Assembly (NCBI GenBank): GCA_016256075.1
Contig: SDVU01000310.1
Location: 1-15,487 of the forward strand
Direction: 5' to 3'
DNA from: Dictyocoela muelleri
Taxonomy: Eukaryota > Microsporidia
DNA length: 15,487 bases
How positions within the stretch are numbered: the first letter of the stretch is position 1; every line of letters begins with the position of its first letter. The notes beneath the pieces were generated by a model. It had not been told where the DNA came from. It made no database searches and saw only the letters and a list, made by a program, of their open reading frames with translations. Positions 8,151 through 15,430 of this stretch are shown here, in pieces. A program made the position numbers and the translations under genes.

Positions 8151-9180
8151 AATGAAAAAATTTACGTAATTACGAATTTAATAAAGATTATCAACGATGT
8201 TGTATCCAAACAACACAACTCACCCAAAATTTAAACACATCTAGAAAATTCTACATTTACTTGATACATCCTGGAAAAAATAAAATGTTGAACACTTTAA
8301 ATAAATATCCAAACATCAAAAACTTAAAAATATTATTTAGAAAAAAAACGAAAAATTGTCATAAATGCCATACCGAGAATAAATTTACCAAAAGTGTTTT
8401 ATCAAATAAATTCGACACCAAACCATTATTCGAAAGAAAATCATGGCTGTTAATATTAAGAGACCTATCAAAATATTCAAATTTTATTCTAAAATTATCA
8501 AAGAAGGCTTTTATATACTCGTTGCACTGATATATTTTCAATATATTCGGAGATCAAATTAATGACATAAACTCTGCGACCATTTACAATTATTAAGAAG
8601 AAATGTGGTTTGAACATCATCAAATACACCTGAAATGTCTAAAAGACACCGGGAGGCAATTGAAGTCATCTAAATTCAATAATTTAATGAAAAGAATACT
8701 AAATTAAACATCTATTCACATCACCTCATAACCCGACGGGGAATTCAATAATCGAAAAAATAAAAAGGTGAATTTCAGTCTCGTTGCGTTTATTTAGAAG
8801 TATAAATCTAAAAAAAGCTCGTATAAACATATGGATAAGAATAAGGCTGAATAACAATTTTTCGATTGGATATTCTCCATTTAAGCTTTTCTTAAAAAAA
8901 CGATCATAACCACTCAACAAATAATCTTAATAAAAATTATAAAGAATGAAAAAATAAAATGACAAGAAGAAAAGAACTATGGTCTAATATAAAAATTAAA
9001 AACTTGTTAAAATTCAATGAGAAAGATTCAATCTAACTAAAAACATTTAATAAAGAAAAAATAAATACAAAGATCGAAGGTCTATACAGGATTATTGAAC
9101 TTTCTAAAAGCGGAAATAGCGTATTAGTTGAGGAAAGAGTTGCAATTAAAAATCCGCAATAAAGAATATAAAATTTTTTC
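8151..9180 (+). pseudogene. Integrase region of the LTR element
   Basis: An HHCC zinc finger is visible at about 8262-8385: IHPGKNKMLNTLNKYP, then CHKCHTEN carrying the two cysteines. This domain precedes the integrase core in Ty3/gypsy elements. Further on, FTSPHNPTGNSIIEK (about 8716-8760) matches the catalytic-core block 'tSpyhPqgNG..ER' that carries the glutamate. The remainder to the polypurine tract fits the C-terminal domain by position. Broken; no chromodomain recognised. Confidence 0.75.
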
Positions 9181-9193
9181 AGAGAGGGGAGGA
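9180..9193 (+). promoter_or_regulatory. Polypurine tract (plus-strand primer)
   Basis: CAGAGAGGGGAGGA lies immediately before the TGTAATG start of the 3' LTR. A purine run, mostly G and A, at exactly this place is where LTR retroelements start plus-strand DNA synthesis. It is by far the most G-rich run nearby. Confidence 0.85.
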
Positions 9194-9472
9194 TGTAATG
9201 GTACAGAAACCATTAGAATTGAAAATTTTGTAATTAAAACTCATGTAGTTCAGAATTTTAAGAAAAAATTCTAACACAAAACATTTCACATTTGAAAGAA
9301 ATTGAGTAACTTTTAAAATTATTTATCTGAAAGCTATAAATAAAAAACCGAAAATTCAGACCCTGCATTGAAAGAGTCGTAATCAATTTAAAAGTTCAAA
9401 TAAGAAAGTTTCGCTAAATCTTTATATATTAAATTATTGGTCTAAAAAGTCATATATGATGAGGACCCGGCA
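9194..9472 (+). repeat. 3' LTR of the Ty3/gypsy element
   Basis: Begins TGTAATGGTACAGAAACC and aligns along its length with 4168-4441. It keeps the TATAAATA box (9335-9342), ATTCAGACCC, AAATCTTTATATATTAA and the TGAGGACC end. By eye the two LTRs differ at about one base in four, with small insertions and deletions. A foldback repeat begins within a few bases of its end. Confidence 0.92.
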
Positions 9473-9473
9473 A

Positions 9474-9770
9474 TATTTTTAAAAAAATCGTAATATGATT
9501 AAAAATAACGCTTAAATTTGGCTTCAAAATGTATAAATATGTGGAGGTAAATCGAAGAGTTACTATAGAGAGTGTGTTTTAGCTTGTTATATAACCACAA
9601 TTGTGTATAATGATTATCTTTATAGAAAGGGAATATTATAATTATACAGAATTATAGTTATTAACAAACTAAAAACATGCTCTCTCATAACAACTCTTTG
9701 ATTTACCCTCCAATATATATATTTCATCAAAATTAATGCGGTATTTCACCCAATAGCGGGGTTTAAAATG
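9474..9770. mobile_element. Foldback (MITE-like) element next to the 3' LTR
   Basis: The left arm (about 9497-9613) includes AAAATAACGC, GGAGGTAAATCGAAGAG and TTGTTATATAACCACAATTG. The right arm (about 9636-9770) reads, on the complementary strand, TTTTAAACCCC, AAATACCGC, GGAGGGTAAATCAAAGAG, GAGCATGTTTTTAG and TTGTTAATAACTATAATTCT, in the same order. The arms are diverged (about 70-75 percent by eye) and nearly meet at the centre around 9615-9635. The 3678-3790 block is a third copy of the arm. The left end is poorly preserved where it meets the LTR, and no target duplication was found. Confidence 0.7.
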
Positions 9771-10264
9771 ATTAAGATCGACTTTGCTTTTAAACTACAC
9801 AGATCTCTGCTGTATAAGGAATTTTTATTATATCAATTACTCACCAGTATACAGGTAATTCGAGACTTTTCATTAATTTTTTAGTTTCATTACTGTTTTT
9901 TTCAATAGTTACCACGCTCATCCTACATCTGCTCTTTCTAGCTTTATTGTCATATTAGACTCGTTTTAATCTGCTATACCACAATAAACAACTTTATATT
10001 GCTGATATATAGCTATTTACCTCTTAATGTCATTCCTAATGTTTAAAAAAGAGACTTCAGCGATATTTATACCAGTATACTTAAATTTGTGGTGAAAGTT
10101 GTACCCTCCTGAGCTATCTGACACTTTAAATTAGTGCAAAATAAAGTAGTATTGGTATACTTAATAACAAAAAAAGCATTCATATTCTCAATTTTTATGA
10201 TATATAACACTATTAGAACTAGTTTCAGCTTTACTTTAACAATAAAGAGATTTCCATGTGATAA
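9771..10264. other. AT-rich spacer, no gene identified
   Basis: There are no recognisable coding motifs. ACCAGTATAC occurs near 9843 and 10071 and a related TTGGTATACTTAAT near 10152, a short dispersed motif around the palindrome GTATAC. CAGATCTCTGC near 9800 resembles the pogo-type terminus at 10267 but lacks supporting structure. Confidence 0.5.
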
Positions 10265-10266
10265 TA
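10265..10266. repeat. TA target duplication, left end of pogo-like element
   Basis: A TA dinucleotide directly precedes the left inverted repeat, and another follows the right one at 12080-12081. Tc1/mariner/pogo transposases insert at and duplicate TA. In AT-rich DNA the dinucleotide alone is weak, so it counts only with the inverted repeats and the transposase relic. Confidence 0.65.
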
Positions 10267-10300
10267 TAGACAGATCTCCTTAATATTAACGCTCTCTTAT

Positions 10301-10475
10301 ATGAACACAGCTTATTATGAACACAAGACTCTATATTTTTATCTATCTGTTATAAAACATACTATATGTTCACTTTAAATCTGGCAAATTCTTGTTCTGA
10401 ACATGAACACTCAAAAAAAATTATTTTTACATATATTTAAAAGCTGTTTTTTTTCCTTTATATTATGAACACATA
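10301..10475 (+). repeat. Left subterminal ATGAACAC repeats
   Basis: ATGAACAC occurs near 10301, 10317, 10402 and 10466, with GTTCAC near 10369 in reverse. The mirror set lies at 12008-12065 (GTGTTCACAT, GTGAACAT, GTGTTCACAT). Repeats of this kind inside the termini often serve as additional transposase-binding sites. Here that role is inferred from placement only. Confidence 0.65.
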
Positions 10476-10919
10476 ATAAAAATGAAAATAAAGGATTTAA
10501 CAATAAAATAGAAGATCAAAATATATTTTTTTTGGAAAAAACTTAAACTGTAGGCTCAAAGTCGCTGTTAAATAACAATGAAATATCTTTATTGTGAATA
10601 TATAATACAATTTAAGATAATAATTAGCCTTTATATTCTAATAATACCAAAACAAACATAGTCTGTTATAATGAATAGACACTCTACATAGATATTTTCT
10701 TTTGATCATAAAATATACGTGTAATAAAAGTGTCATAAATATTATATTCTCGCAATATAACTTAAAAGAGGTGGCTTTTAGACTTTCTGAAAAAATTAAT
10801 GTACAAAATTTTCGTATATTATAGCTGCATGTGTGAAATTATAAAAAAAACATAGTATAAAGCCAATAAACATTGTAAATAGATCTGAATTATAAAGAAT
10901 GATGTTTTTGAAAATTTTA

Positions 10920-11830
10920 GAACTTTTTACATATTTTAACTTAATTAATTGTATTTAAAAGATGTATTTAATGCTAATGAGACGAGAATATATTGTATAC
11001 ATACAATAAATATAACATTGATCGTTTATGAACAAGATAAAGCATCTGTAATGCATCCCAAAATAAGACCGAAAATATTTTTTGTGTAATTTTAAATATA
11101 AGAATTTCTATCCTATATTTATAGGAAAATCAAAAAATTCTGTTTTTTAATTCAAAAATATCAGTAATCTTAATTTAAATATAAAAAAATTTAATCTTGA
11201 ATACTCTTAGTATGATTTATTAATCTTCAATTAGTTGAAATGAAACAATAAAATGTAATAATCGTATAATATTGGATATTCTAGATAATTCACAACTCCA
11301 TCCTATTGATTCCGATTTCGCAAATTTCTAGATTATGTTTTTTTTACCTAAAGTAAAATCACTAATTTACTCGTAAAATCAAGTATAAAAAAATTTTAAG
11401 AATGTTTATAATAGATATTTGAATATAAAATTTTATTTGAAATCGATGAATCGGATGCTGAAGGATTAAGATATTATGATATAATCAAAACTGGATTTAT
11501 ACGATTTAATGGGCTTTATATATAAAGCATGGTTAGATATAACCGAGAATGCAATAAGAAATCGTTTTATTAAAGCATTTGAAAATGCAAACGTTATGTG
11601 ACAACTCAAAATTTCATGTATTAATGCGGACTCAAAAGGACTCGTCTTTTTGTCAAATATTACGATGATAAACAATTTAGGGCTAATTTATATCAATGTT
11701 CGGATACCATGTTTAAAGATGACAAGTCTATTGTTGAGATTAATAAACATGAAAATAATAATATTACCACTATAGAAGTATATTATTATCTCGACAAAGC
11801 GGAGAGTAGGTTTTAAAATAATTTTTATAA
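10920..11830 (+). pseudogene. pogo/Tigger-type DDE transposase relic
   Basis: Readings in several frames match the pogo/Tigger/jerky transposase core in order. KDVFNANETRIYC (about 10959-10997) corresponds to 'vyN.DEtglfyr', with Asn (AAT, 10976-10978) where the first catalytic Asp is expected. ILDNSQLHP (Asp codon 11284-11286) corresponds to 'llDNa..H', about 103 codons later. FLPKVKS (near 11337-11358) corresponds to 'FLPpNtTs'. NQV followed by KNFKNVYNRYL (near 11380-11425) fits the '.DqGvi..fK..Yr' block, again with Asn for Asp. LDLYDLMGFIYKAWLDITEN with AIRNRFIKAF (near 11490-11580) fits 'i..aW..vt..tI.ncF.kAgF'. Stops and frame changes interrupt it, and the CENP-B-like DNA-binding N-terminus was not recognised upstream. 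Two of the three catalytic acids appear changed to Asn, so it cannot be active. Confidence 0.75.
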
Positions 11831-12007
11831 AAATTAGACAAAATTTTCATTTAAATAATGCAATAGTAAAATAATAAACAAAAAAAATTCGAAAGTAACA
11901 GATTATCTCATTAAAATTTGAAATAACCTTAGTTTTGATATTAATAATAAATTTATGAATTTTTCACATTAAATTTAATGTAACACGACACATTTATTTC
12001 CATCAGT

Positions 12008-12065
12008 GTTCACATTATGTTTAATGTGAACATGTCTAAATGTTTGAAAGTTAGTGTTCACATTA
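12008..12065 (-). repeat. Right subterminal repeats of the pogo-like element
   Basis: GTGTTCACAT at 12008 and 12055 and GTGAACAT between them mirror the ATGAACAC repeats of the left end. The last copy merges into the terminal inverted repeat. The internal stretch CACATTATGTTTAATGTG is also nearly palindromic. Confidence 0.65.
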
Positions 12066-12079
12066 AGGAGATCTGCCTG

Positions 12080-12081
12080 TA
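12080..12081. repeat. TA target duplication, right end of pogo-like element
   Basis: TA directly follows the right terminal repeat, matching the TA at 10265-10266. Confidence 0.65.
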
Positions 12082-12523
12082 TTTTTAAAACATCATGTAA
12101 CTTAATGTGCTGTATTGATATAATAGTTTAATTTTTTTATATGAGTTCTTATATTGAAGAATTATAATTTATAACTTTATTAGATTTTATAAGTTTTTAT
12201 ATTAATTCTAAAGTTTATAAGACATATATTTATCGGTAACATAAGTCAAATAATGTTCTATTCACTGTATTTTTTCATTTTACAAAATAATATTATTATT
12301 TACGTATATTTTATTGTTTTTTTAAAATTTATAGAAATACAGTGTAGCATCTATTTGGAGTTATATTTTTTTAAAAAAATTCCAAACAAGAGGTTTTTAT
12401 TTTTAAGGTTTTTTAGAAAAAAAACAATGAATTCTATAATTATGAAATTTACAATAAAATAATAACACTTAACATTAAATAGTTTAATCGATCTCCTTTT
12501 TTTCCTTAATTCTCAATATAATC
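12082..12523. other. AT-rich spacer, no gene identified
   Basis: Low-complexity AT sequence. An open stretch of 69 codons at 12253-12462 (plus) consists almost only of Phe, Ile, Tyr, Leu and Lys, as expected from base composition alone. Nothing recognisable was found on either strand. Confidence 0.6.
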
Positions 12524-12531
12524 AGTTATTT
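12524..12531. repeat. Left 8-bp target duplication of foldback MITE
   Basis: AGTTATTT, repeated exactly at 12825-12832, directly abuts the element's left terminus. Confidence 0.93.
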
Positions 12532-12824
12532 GGTACTAACCCGCTCTAGGGACGCCATAAAATTTAAGATGACAAGAAACCTAAAATATAACTGACATCC
12601 CAAATTATCTGTTGTTTAATAATCCTGTAGCATTTTGTTAAATTAGTCAAATATTTATAATTTTTTCTATTTTGGCTTTTCCAAATTGGGAAAAAGTATA
12701 AATATTTGACTAATTTAACAAAATGCTGCAGGATTATTGAACAACAAATAATTTGGGATATCGGTTATATTTTCGGTTTCTTGTCATCTTAAATTTTCTG
12801 GCGTCCCTAAAGCGGGTTAGTACT
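12532..12824. mobile_element. 293-bp foldback MITE with 128-bp arms
   Basis: Arms 12532-12659 and 12697-12824 are exactly 128 bp each and align without gaps, with about nine mismatches (about 93 percent). They are separated by a 37-bp centre that contains its own small hairpin (TTTTCC...GGGAAAA). Termini read GGTACTAACCCGC at the left and, complemented, AGTACTAACCCGC at the right. AGTTATTT is duplicated exactly on both sides. There is no coding capacity. An 8-bp duplication plus long inverted repeats starting near GG suits a Merlin-derived MITE; hAT or P-type transposases also make 8-bp duplications. High arm identity and an intact duplication suggest it is among the younger insertions here. 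Confidence 0.95.
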
Positions 12825-12832
12825 AGTTATTT
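12825..12832. repeat. Right 8-bp target duplication of foldback MITE
   Basis: AGTTATTT, identical to 12524-12531, directly follows the right terminus. Confidence 0.93.
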
Positions 12833-13358
12833 TCTACCAAAAGCGAAATTTTAATTCATTTCTCTAAGATGGCTGATTTTCAGAATCATTTGCTCTTTTA
12901 GTCTGGGAGTCGATATTTTTTGTGGATAGCTGATAAAATGCATCAAAATGCTGTAGCGCTTATTATACTACATCCCTCGATGGTCTTGTCTCTAAACGAT
13001 CTTCTATCGCATTATCATCTTCTATATTGAACTCGATTAACACATTGTATTGTATACATTTTCTAAACATTTTCAATAACCGTTGGTATAGATAAATTTT
13101 TTTCCGACGCCTATTCAAATTAAGGTTAATAACTTAACCCTTTCAAAAACCAATTTGTTATAGGTTCTTCTATAATTCAATTCAAAGCTATGGATATTAA
13201 AATTATTTCATACTTGATATTAAACGAAATTAAACTTGTAAAATCACAGGTTAAGAGTTATTTTTAATCTATGTAAGTGTTCTGGAATTGATGTAATGAT
13301 TTTTAAAAAAAGATTCCATAATTCCAATACACAAAGGCTAAAGAATTAGATCAACCTC
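12833..13358. other. Spacer, no gene identified
   Basis: Base composition is slightly less extreme than elsewhere (for example CTGGGAGTCGATA, CTGTAGCGCTTATTATAC, CCCTCGATGGTCTTGTC near 12900-13000), but no reading frame shows a motif I recognise. A short hairpin AAGGTTAA-TAAC-TTAACCCTT lies near 13122-13142. Confidence 0.5.
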
Positions 13359-14100
13359 CGAATTCCCCCCTTTTTGACTTAACCCTCAAATTTTTCCCCC
13401 TTTGAAAAAAATTTTCTTAATTTCCTTTTTCATGGAAATTTTACATAAAAAATAAAAAAGAAAAAAAAAAGAACATATTCCAAATGCAAAATAAAATTAG
13501 TAAATTTTAAAAAAAAGTTTAAAAGTCAAAAAGTCAAACGGCATTTACATTTATTTATTTTCCCAAATCGGATCACATAAAAATGACCCAGGTCCTAATC
13601 CTTATAAATCCACATAACCATAACCCTAAATCGTAAATCAATAAGCTTAAAAATACCCCCCCAACCTCAAATCCCCCATAACCTTATAAATACCTTACTA
13701 AAAAAACATAGGTCTTACAGTAATGATAACAAACACGTTTCAAATAGGTACCTACACTAAAATCATTATATTTATTTAACTATAATAAATTTACTGTATT
13801 TCCCCAAAACCCTCAAATTTCCCCTATTTGGACTAAACCCCAAATTTTCCCCTCCTTTGAAAAAAATTCTAAATTTCTTTTTTTCATAGAAATTTTACAG
13901 AAAAAATAAAAAAAAGAACAAATGCCAAATGCAGAAATAAAATTAGTAAATTTTTTAAAAAAGTTTAAAAGTAAAAAATTTAAACATCATTTACATTTAT
14001 TTTTTTTCCAAAATCGGATCACATAAAAATCCTATAGGCTCTACCTTATAAACCCTAAATCTAAAATCAAAATATTAAAAAATCACCCAGTACCCTATAT
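13359..14100. repeat. Diverged tandem duplication, 446-bp period
   Basis: Copy A starts near 13359 and copy B near 13805, running to about 14100. Shared ordered blocks are CTCAAATTT/CCCC, CCTTTGAAAAAAATT, CATGGAAATTTTACA/CATAGAAATTTTACAG, CCAAATGC, AAAATTAGTAAATTTT, AAGTTTAAAAGT, CATTTACATTTATT, AATCGGATCACATAAAAAT and AACCCTAAATC. The offset is exactly 446 bp at both AAAATTAG (13493, 13939) and CGGATCAC (13569, 14015). Identity is about 80 percent by eye with small indels. No coding potential is visible. The unit is C-rich on the plus strand compared with its surroundings, and copy B appears incomplete at its right end. Confidence 0.85.
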
Positions 14101-14108
14101 GGTAACTC

Positions 14109-14203
14109 CCCGCTTGTCATAATTCCCGCTTGTCATAATTCCCATTTGCCTTATTTCCCGTTTGTCATAATTTAATTTGCCATAATTTTCGCTTGTCATA
14201 AAT
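14109..14203. repeat. 16-bp minisatellite, six copies
   Basis: Six consecutive units of CCCGCTTGTCATAATT start at 14109, 14125, 14141, 14157, 14173 and 14189. The first two are identical, and later ones carry up to five changes (for example CCCATTTGCCTTATTT). The period is strictly 16 bp. The array directly follows the 446-bp duplication. Confidence 0.95.
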
Positions 14204-14558
14204 AAAGCCCGGTGAAATGCCTGCAGAAGACATTTTCGTGAAAATCTAGCATTATAAAAAATTTTTAACAAAAAACCGTTATTTTTGCCTACATTTTTTT
14301 ACCCTAAAAATGAAGCTAATTGGAACTTTTATATCGCCTAAAAAGTTTTTAGAGAAAACAAATCATTCAAAATATTCAATGAGGAGGTGATTTGCGTTTT
14401 TGAAATAGGTGCATTTCTTTTAATTCAAAGCAGACGCAAGATCGCTTAAGAGGCATTTATCATCAAAGTTACATTCAGAAAATCAAATTCGATTGGAGAG
14501 TCGTTGTCACTGGAAGAATCTTGCTCGATTACTGGTGAGCTCCAACTCGCCGAAAAAA
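14204..14558. other. Spacer with a short acidic minus-strand reading
   Basis: No gene is called. On the minus strand around 14460-14555 a stop-free stretch reads VIEQDSSSDNDSPIEFDFLN, acidic and serine-rich in a way that is unusual for chance AT-rich DNA. It could be the edge of a decayed gene or transposase N-terminus, but no domain is recognisable. CCAACTCGCCG at 14542-14552 repeats the core of the inverted repeat that begins at 14559. Confidence 0.4.
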
Positions 14559-15152
14559 AAAGATGCCAACTCACCGGTATGATCATTATAATTTTTTTTA
14601 CTAAAATTTTATTATATTAATAATTAATTTACTTTTAATCATCAAAATTCCAATTTAGCAAATCATTTAAGCAAAAAAAATTACCTTCGTTGTTTAACTG
14701 GGACTTTCAACAAGTTCTTAATATTTCTTATTTTTTTAATACAGCCTAATCAACATTTTGGGTCACAGCAGTCGCTATTATTTTGGTGTTTCTCTAGCAT
14801 CATTTCTTTTATTTCAGAAATTACTTTAATCAAACGAAACTTTTTGTAAAATCTGGAAGATGACTGTATAATTGTTTCTCGCAAAATACACTTATTATCC
14901 TCAATAAATATCCTCATACAACATTTTAGATTCCCACCTCGCCATCTATAACCAACCACAAGAGATTTGCTAGATTATATAAAAAACCTTCGTGAATGAA
15001 TATTTTTCTTTTCAACGTAGATTTTTTTAAAATTAAAAATTTACATTTTGGAGGGTTAGATATTTATATTTATCTGTAAAAAATTTAGGTATCAATATTT
15101 TTAACTATAAATTATTTTTTTATAATAACTCCGCCGGCGAGTTGGCATCTTT
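14559..15152 (-). mobile_element. Putative DNA element bounded by 19-bp inverted repeats
   Basis: AAAGATGCCAACTCACCGG (14559-14577) is complementary to CCGGCGAGTTGGCATCTTT (15134-15152) with one mismatch. Weaker symmetry continues inwards to ATTATAA on both sides. The 594-bp interval contains a minus-strand open stretch that may be a transposase fragment. No target duplication was found, and the GC-rich core CCAACTCGCCG also occurs just outside at 14542-14552. The true ends are therefore uncertain, and a plain inverted duplication remains possible. Confidence 0.55.
14750..14980 (-). pseudogene. Possible Merlin transposase zinc-ribbon fragment
   Basis: A 69-codon minus-strand stretch (14959 to 14750) starts in VVGYRWRGGNLKCCMRIFIE and continues through SSSRFYKKFRLIKVI. 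Merlin/ISXO2 transposases have a zinc ribbon ending 'dG..WRC....C.....SIR.gsfF..s.l.l', and the order YRWR, CC, I(F/S)I and a later SRFYKKFRL fits it loosely. The first ribbon half and the catalytic core were not found, and a key Cys after WR would be Gly. It lies inside the inverted-repeat-bounded interval 14559-15152, which supports a transposon origin. It differs in sequence from the relic at 1171-1994, so it would be a separate family. Chance similarity is possible. Confidence 0.35.
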
Positions 15153-15165
15153 GGCACAAGCCAAT

Positions 15166-15252
15166 AACAAGAGATTTTTCAATTTATTAAAAATTTTAAA
15201 AAATTAAAAAAAAAATTTAAAAAATGAAAAAAAAAATAAAAAATCTCTTGTT
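15166..15252. repeat. Hairpin with A-rich loop
   Basis: AACAAGAGATTTTT (15166-15179) and AAAAATCTCTTGTT (15239-15252) are perfect 14-bp complements around about 59 bp of nearly pure A/T. CCAATAACAAGAGATTT at 15161 also resembles CCAACCACAAGAGATTT at 14952-14968. It may be a small foldback element. Confidence 0.75.
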
Positions 15253-15343
15253 CTTGACATAAGGTATTTTTAAAATTTTATTTAATAGAAATAAATCAAA
15301 AAATTTAGTTATACGATGAATTTTTTACATCGATTTCAGACAT

Positions 15344-15430
15344 GGGGCCTGATAGCTAGAGGTTAACACTATTGAATGTGAAAATTGGGTATCGAGATTC
15401 GAATCCCGCCGATTTAACTCTTTAATAAAT
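15344..15430 (+). repeat. tRNA-like A box/B box sequence (SINE-like)
   Basis: TAGCTAGAGGTTA at 15353-15365 matches the polymerase III A box (tRNA 'TAGCTCAGAGGTTA' minus one base), and GATTCGAATCC at 15396-15406 matches the B box (GGTTCGANTCC). They are about 31 bp apart, as in tRNA genes. The sequence between them recalls a tRNA anticodon arm with ATGTGAA, perhaps of Thr type. Neither the acceptor nor the T stem pairs, so it is not a functional tRNA. After the B box GATTTAACTCTTTAAT resembles GATTAAACTTTTTTTAAT following the minus-strand B box at 94-106. A tRNA-derived SINE family is the simplest explanation; a tRNA pseudogene is the alternative. Confidence 0.5.

Larger units (their letters stand above)
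4168..9472 (+). mobile_element. Ty3/gypsy-type LTR retrotransposon, broken
   Basis: The element has two direct LTRs of about 275 bp beginning TGTAATG, a polypurine tract immediately before the 3' LTR, and an internal region in which protease, reverse transcriptase, RNase H and integrase signatures follow in that order. Integrase after RNase H is the Ty3/gypsy (Metaviridae) arrangement. The LTRs are roughly three quarters identical by eye, so the insertion looks old. The coding region is broken in many places. A 1,076-bp DNA element (6118-7193) sits inside the RT part. No envelope-like gene is visible between integrase and the polypurine tract. No convincing target-site duplication or tRNA primer site was recognised, and the outer few bases of each LTR are uncertain (4441-4445 and 9467-9472). 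Confidence 0.92.
10267..12079 (+). mobile_element. pogo/Tigger-like DNA transposon, decayed
   Basis: A 1,813-bp element. The left end TAGACAGATCTCCTTAATAT and the complement of the right end, CAGGCAGATCTCCTTAATGT, match at 17 of 20 positions, with further similarity (AAC) beyond. Termini starting CAGGC after a TA are typical of pogo/Tigger elements. Inside, ATGAACAC or its complement recurs near both ends in inverted orientation. A plus-strand transposase relic (about 10920-11830) shows the pogo-type DDE core. The rest is AT-rich and decayed. Confidence 0.85.

Noticed and set aside
9795-9830. CAGATCTCTGC as a second pogo-type terminus
   Set aside because: Only a short match to the 10267 end, with no matching inverted partner or transposase sequence.
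11466-11675. 69-codon minus-strand open frame
   Set aside because: Antisense shadow of the pogo-type transposase C-terminal block read on the plus strand.
13620-14060. CCCTAAAT motifs as interstitial telomere repeats
   Set aside because: They occur as single scattered copies inside the 446-bp repeat unit and never in tandem, so they are not telomere arrays.
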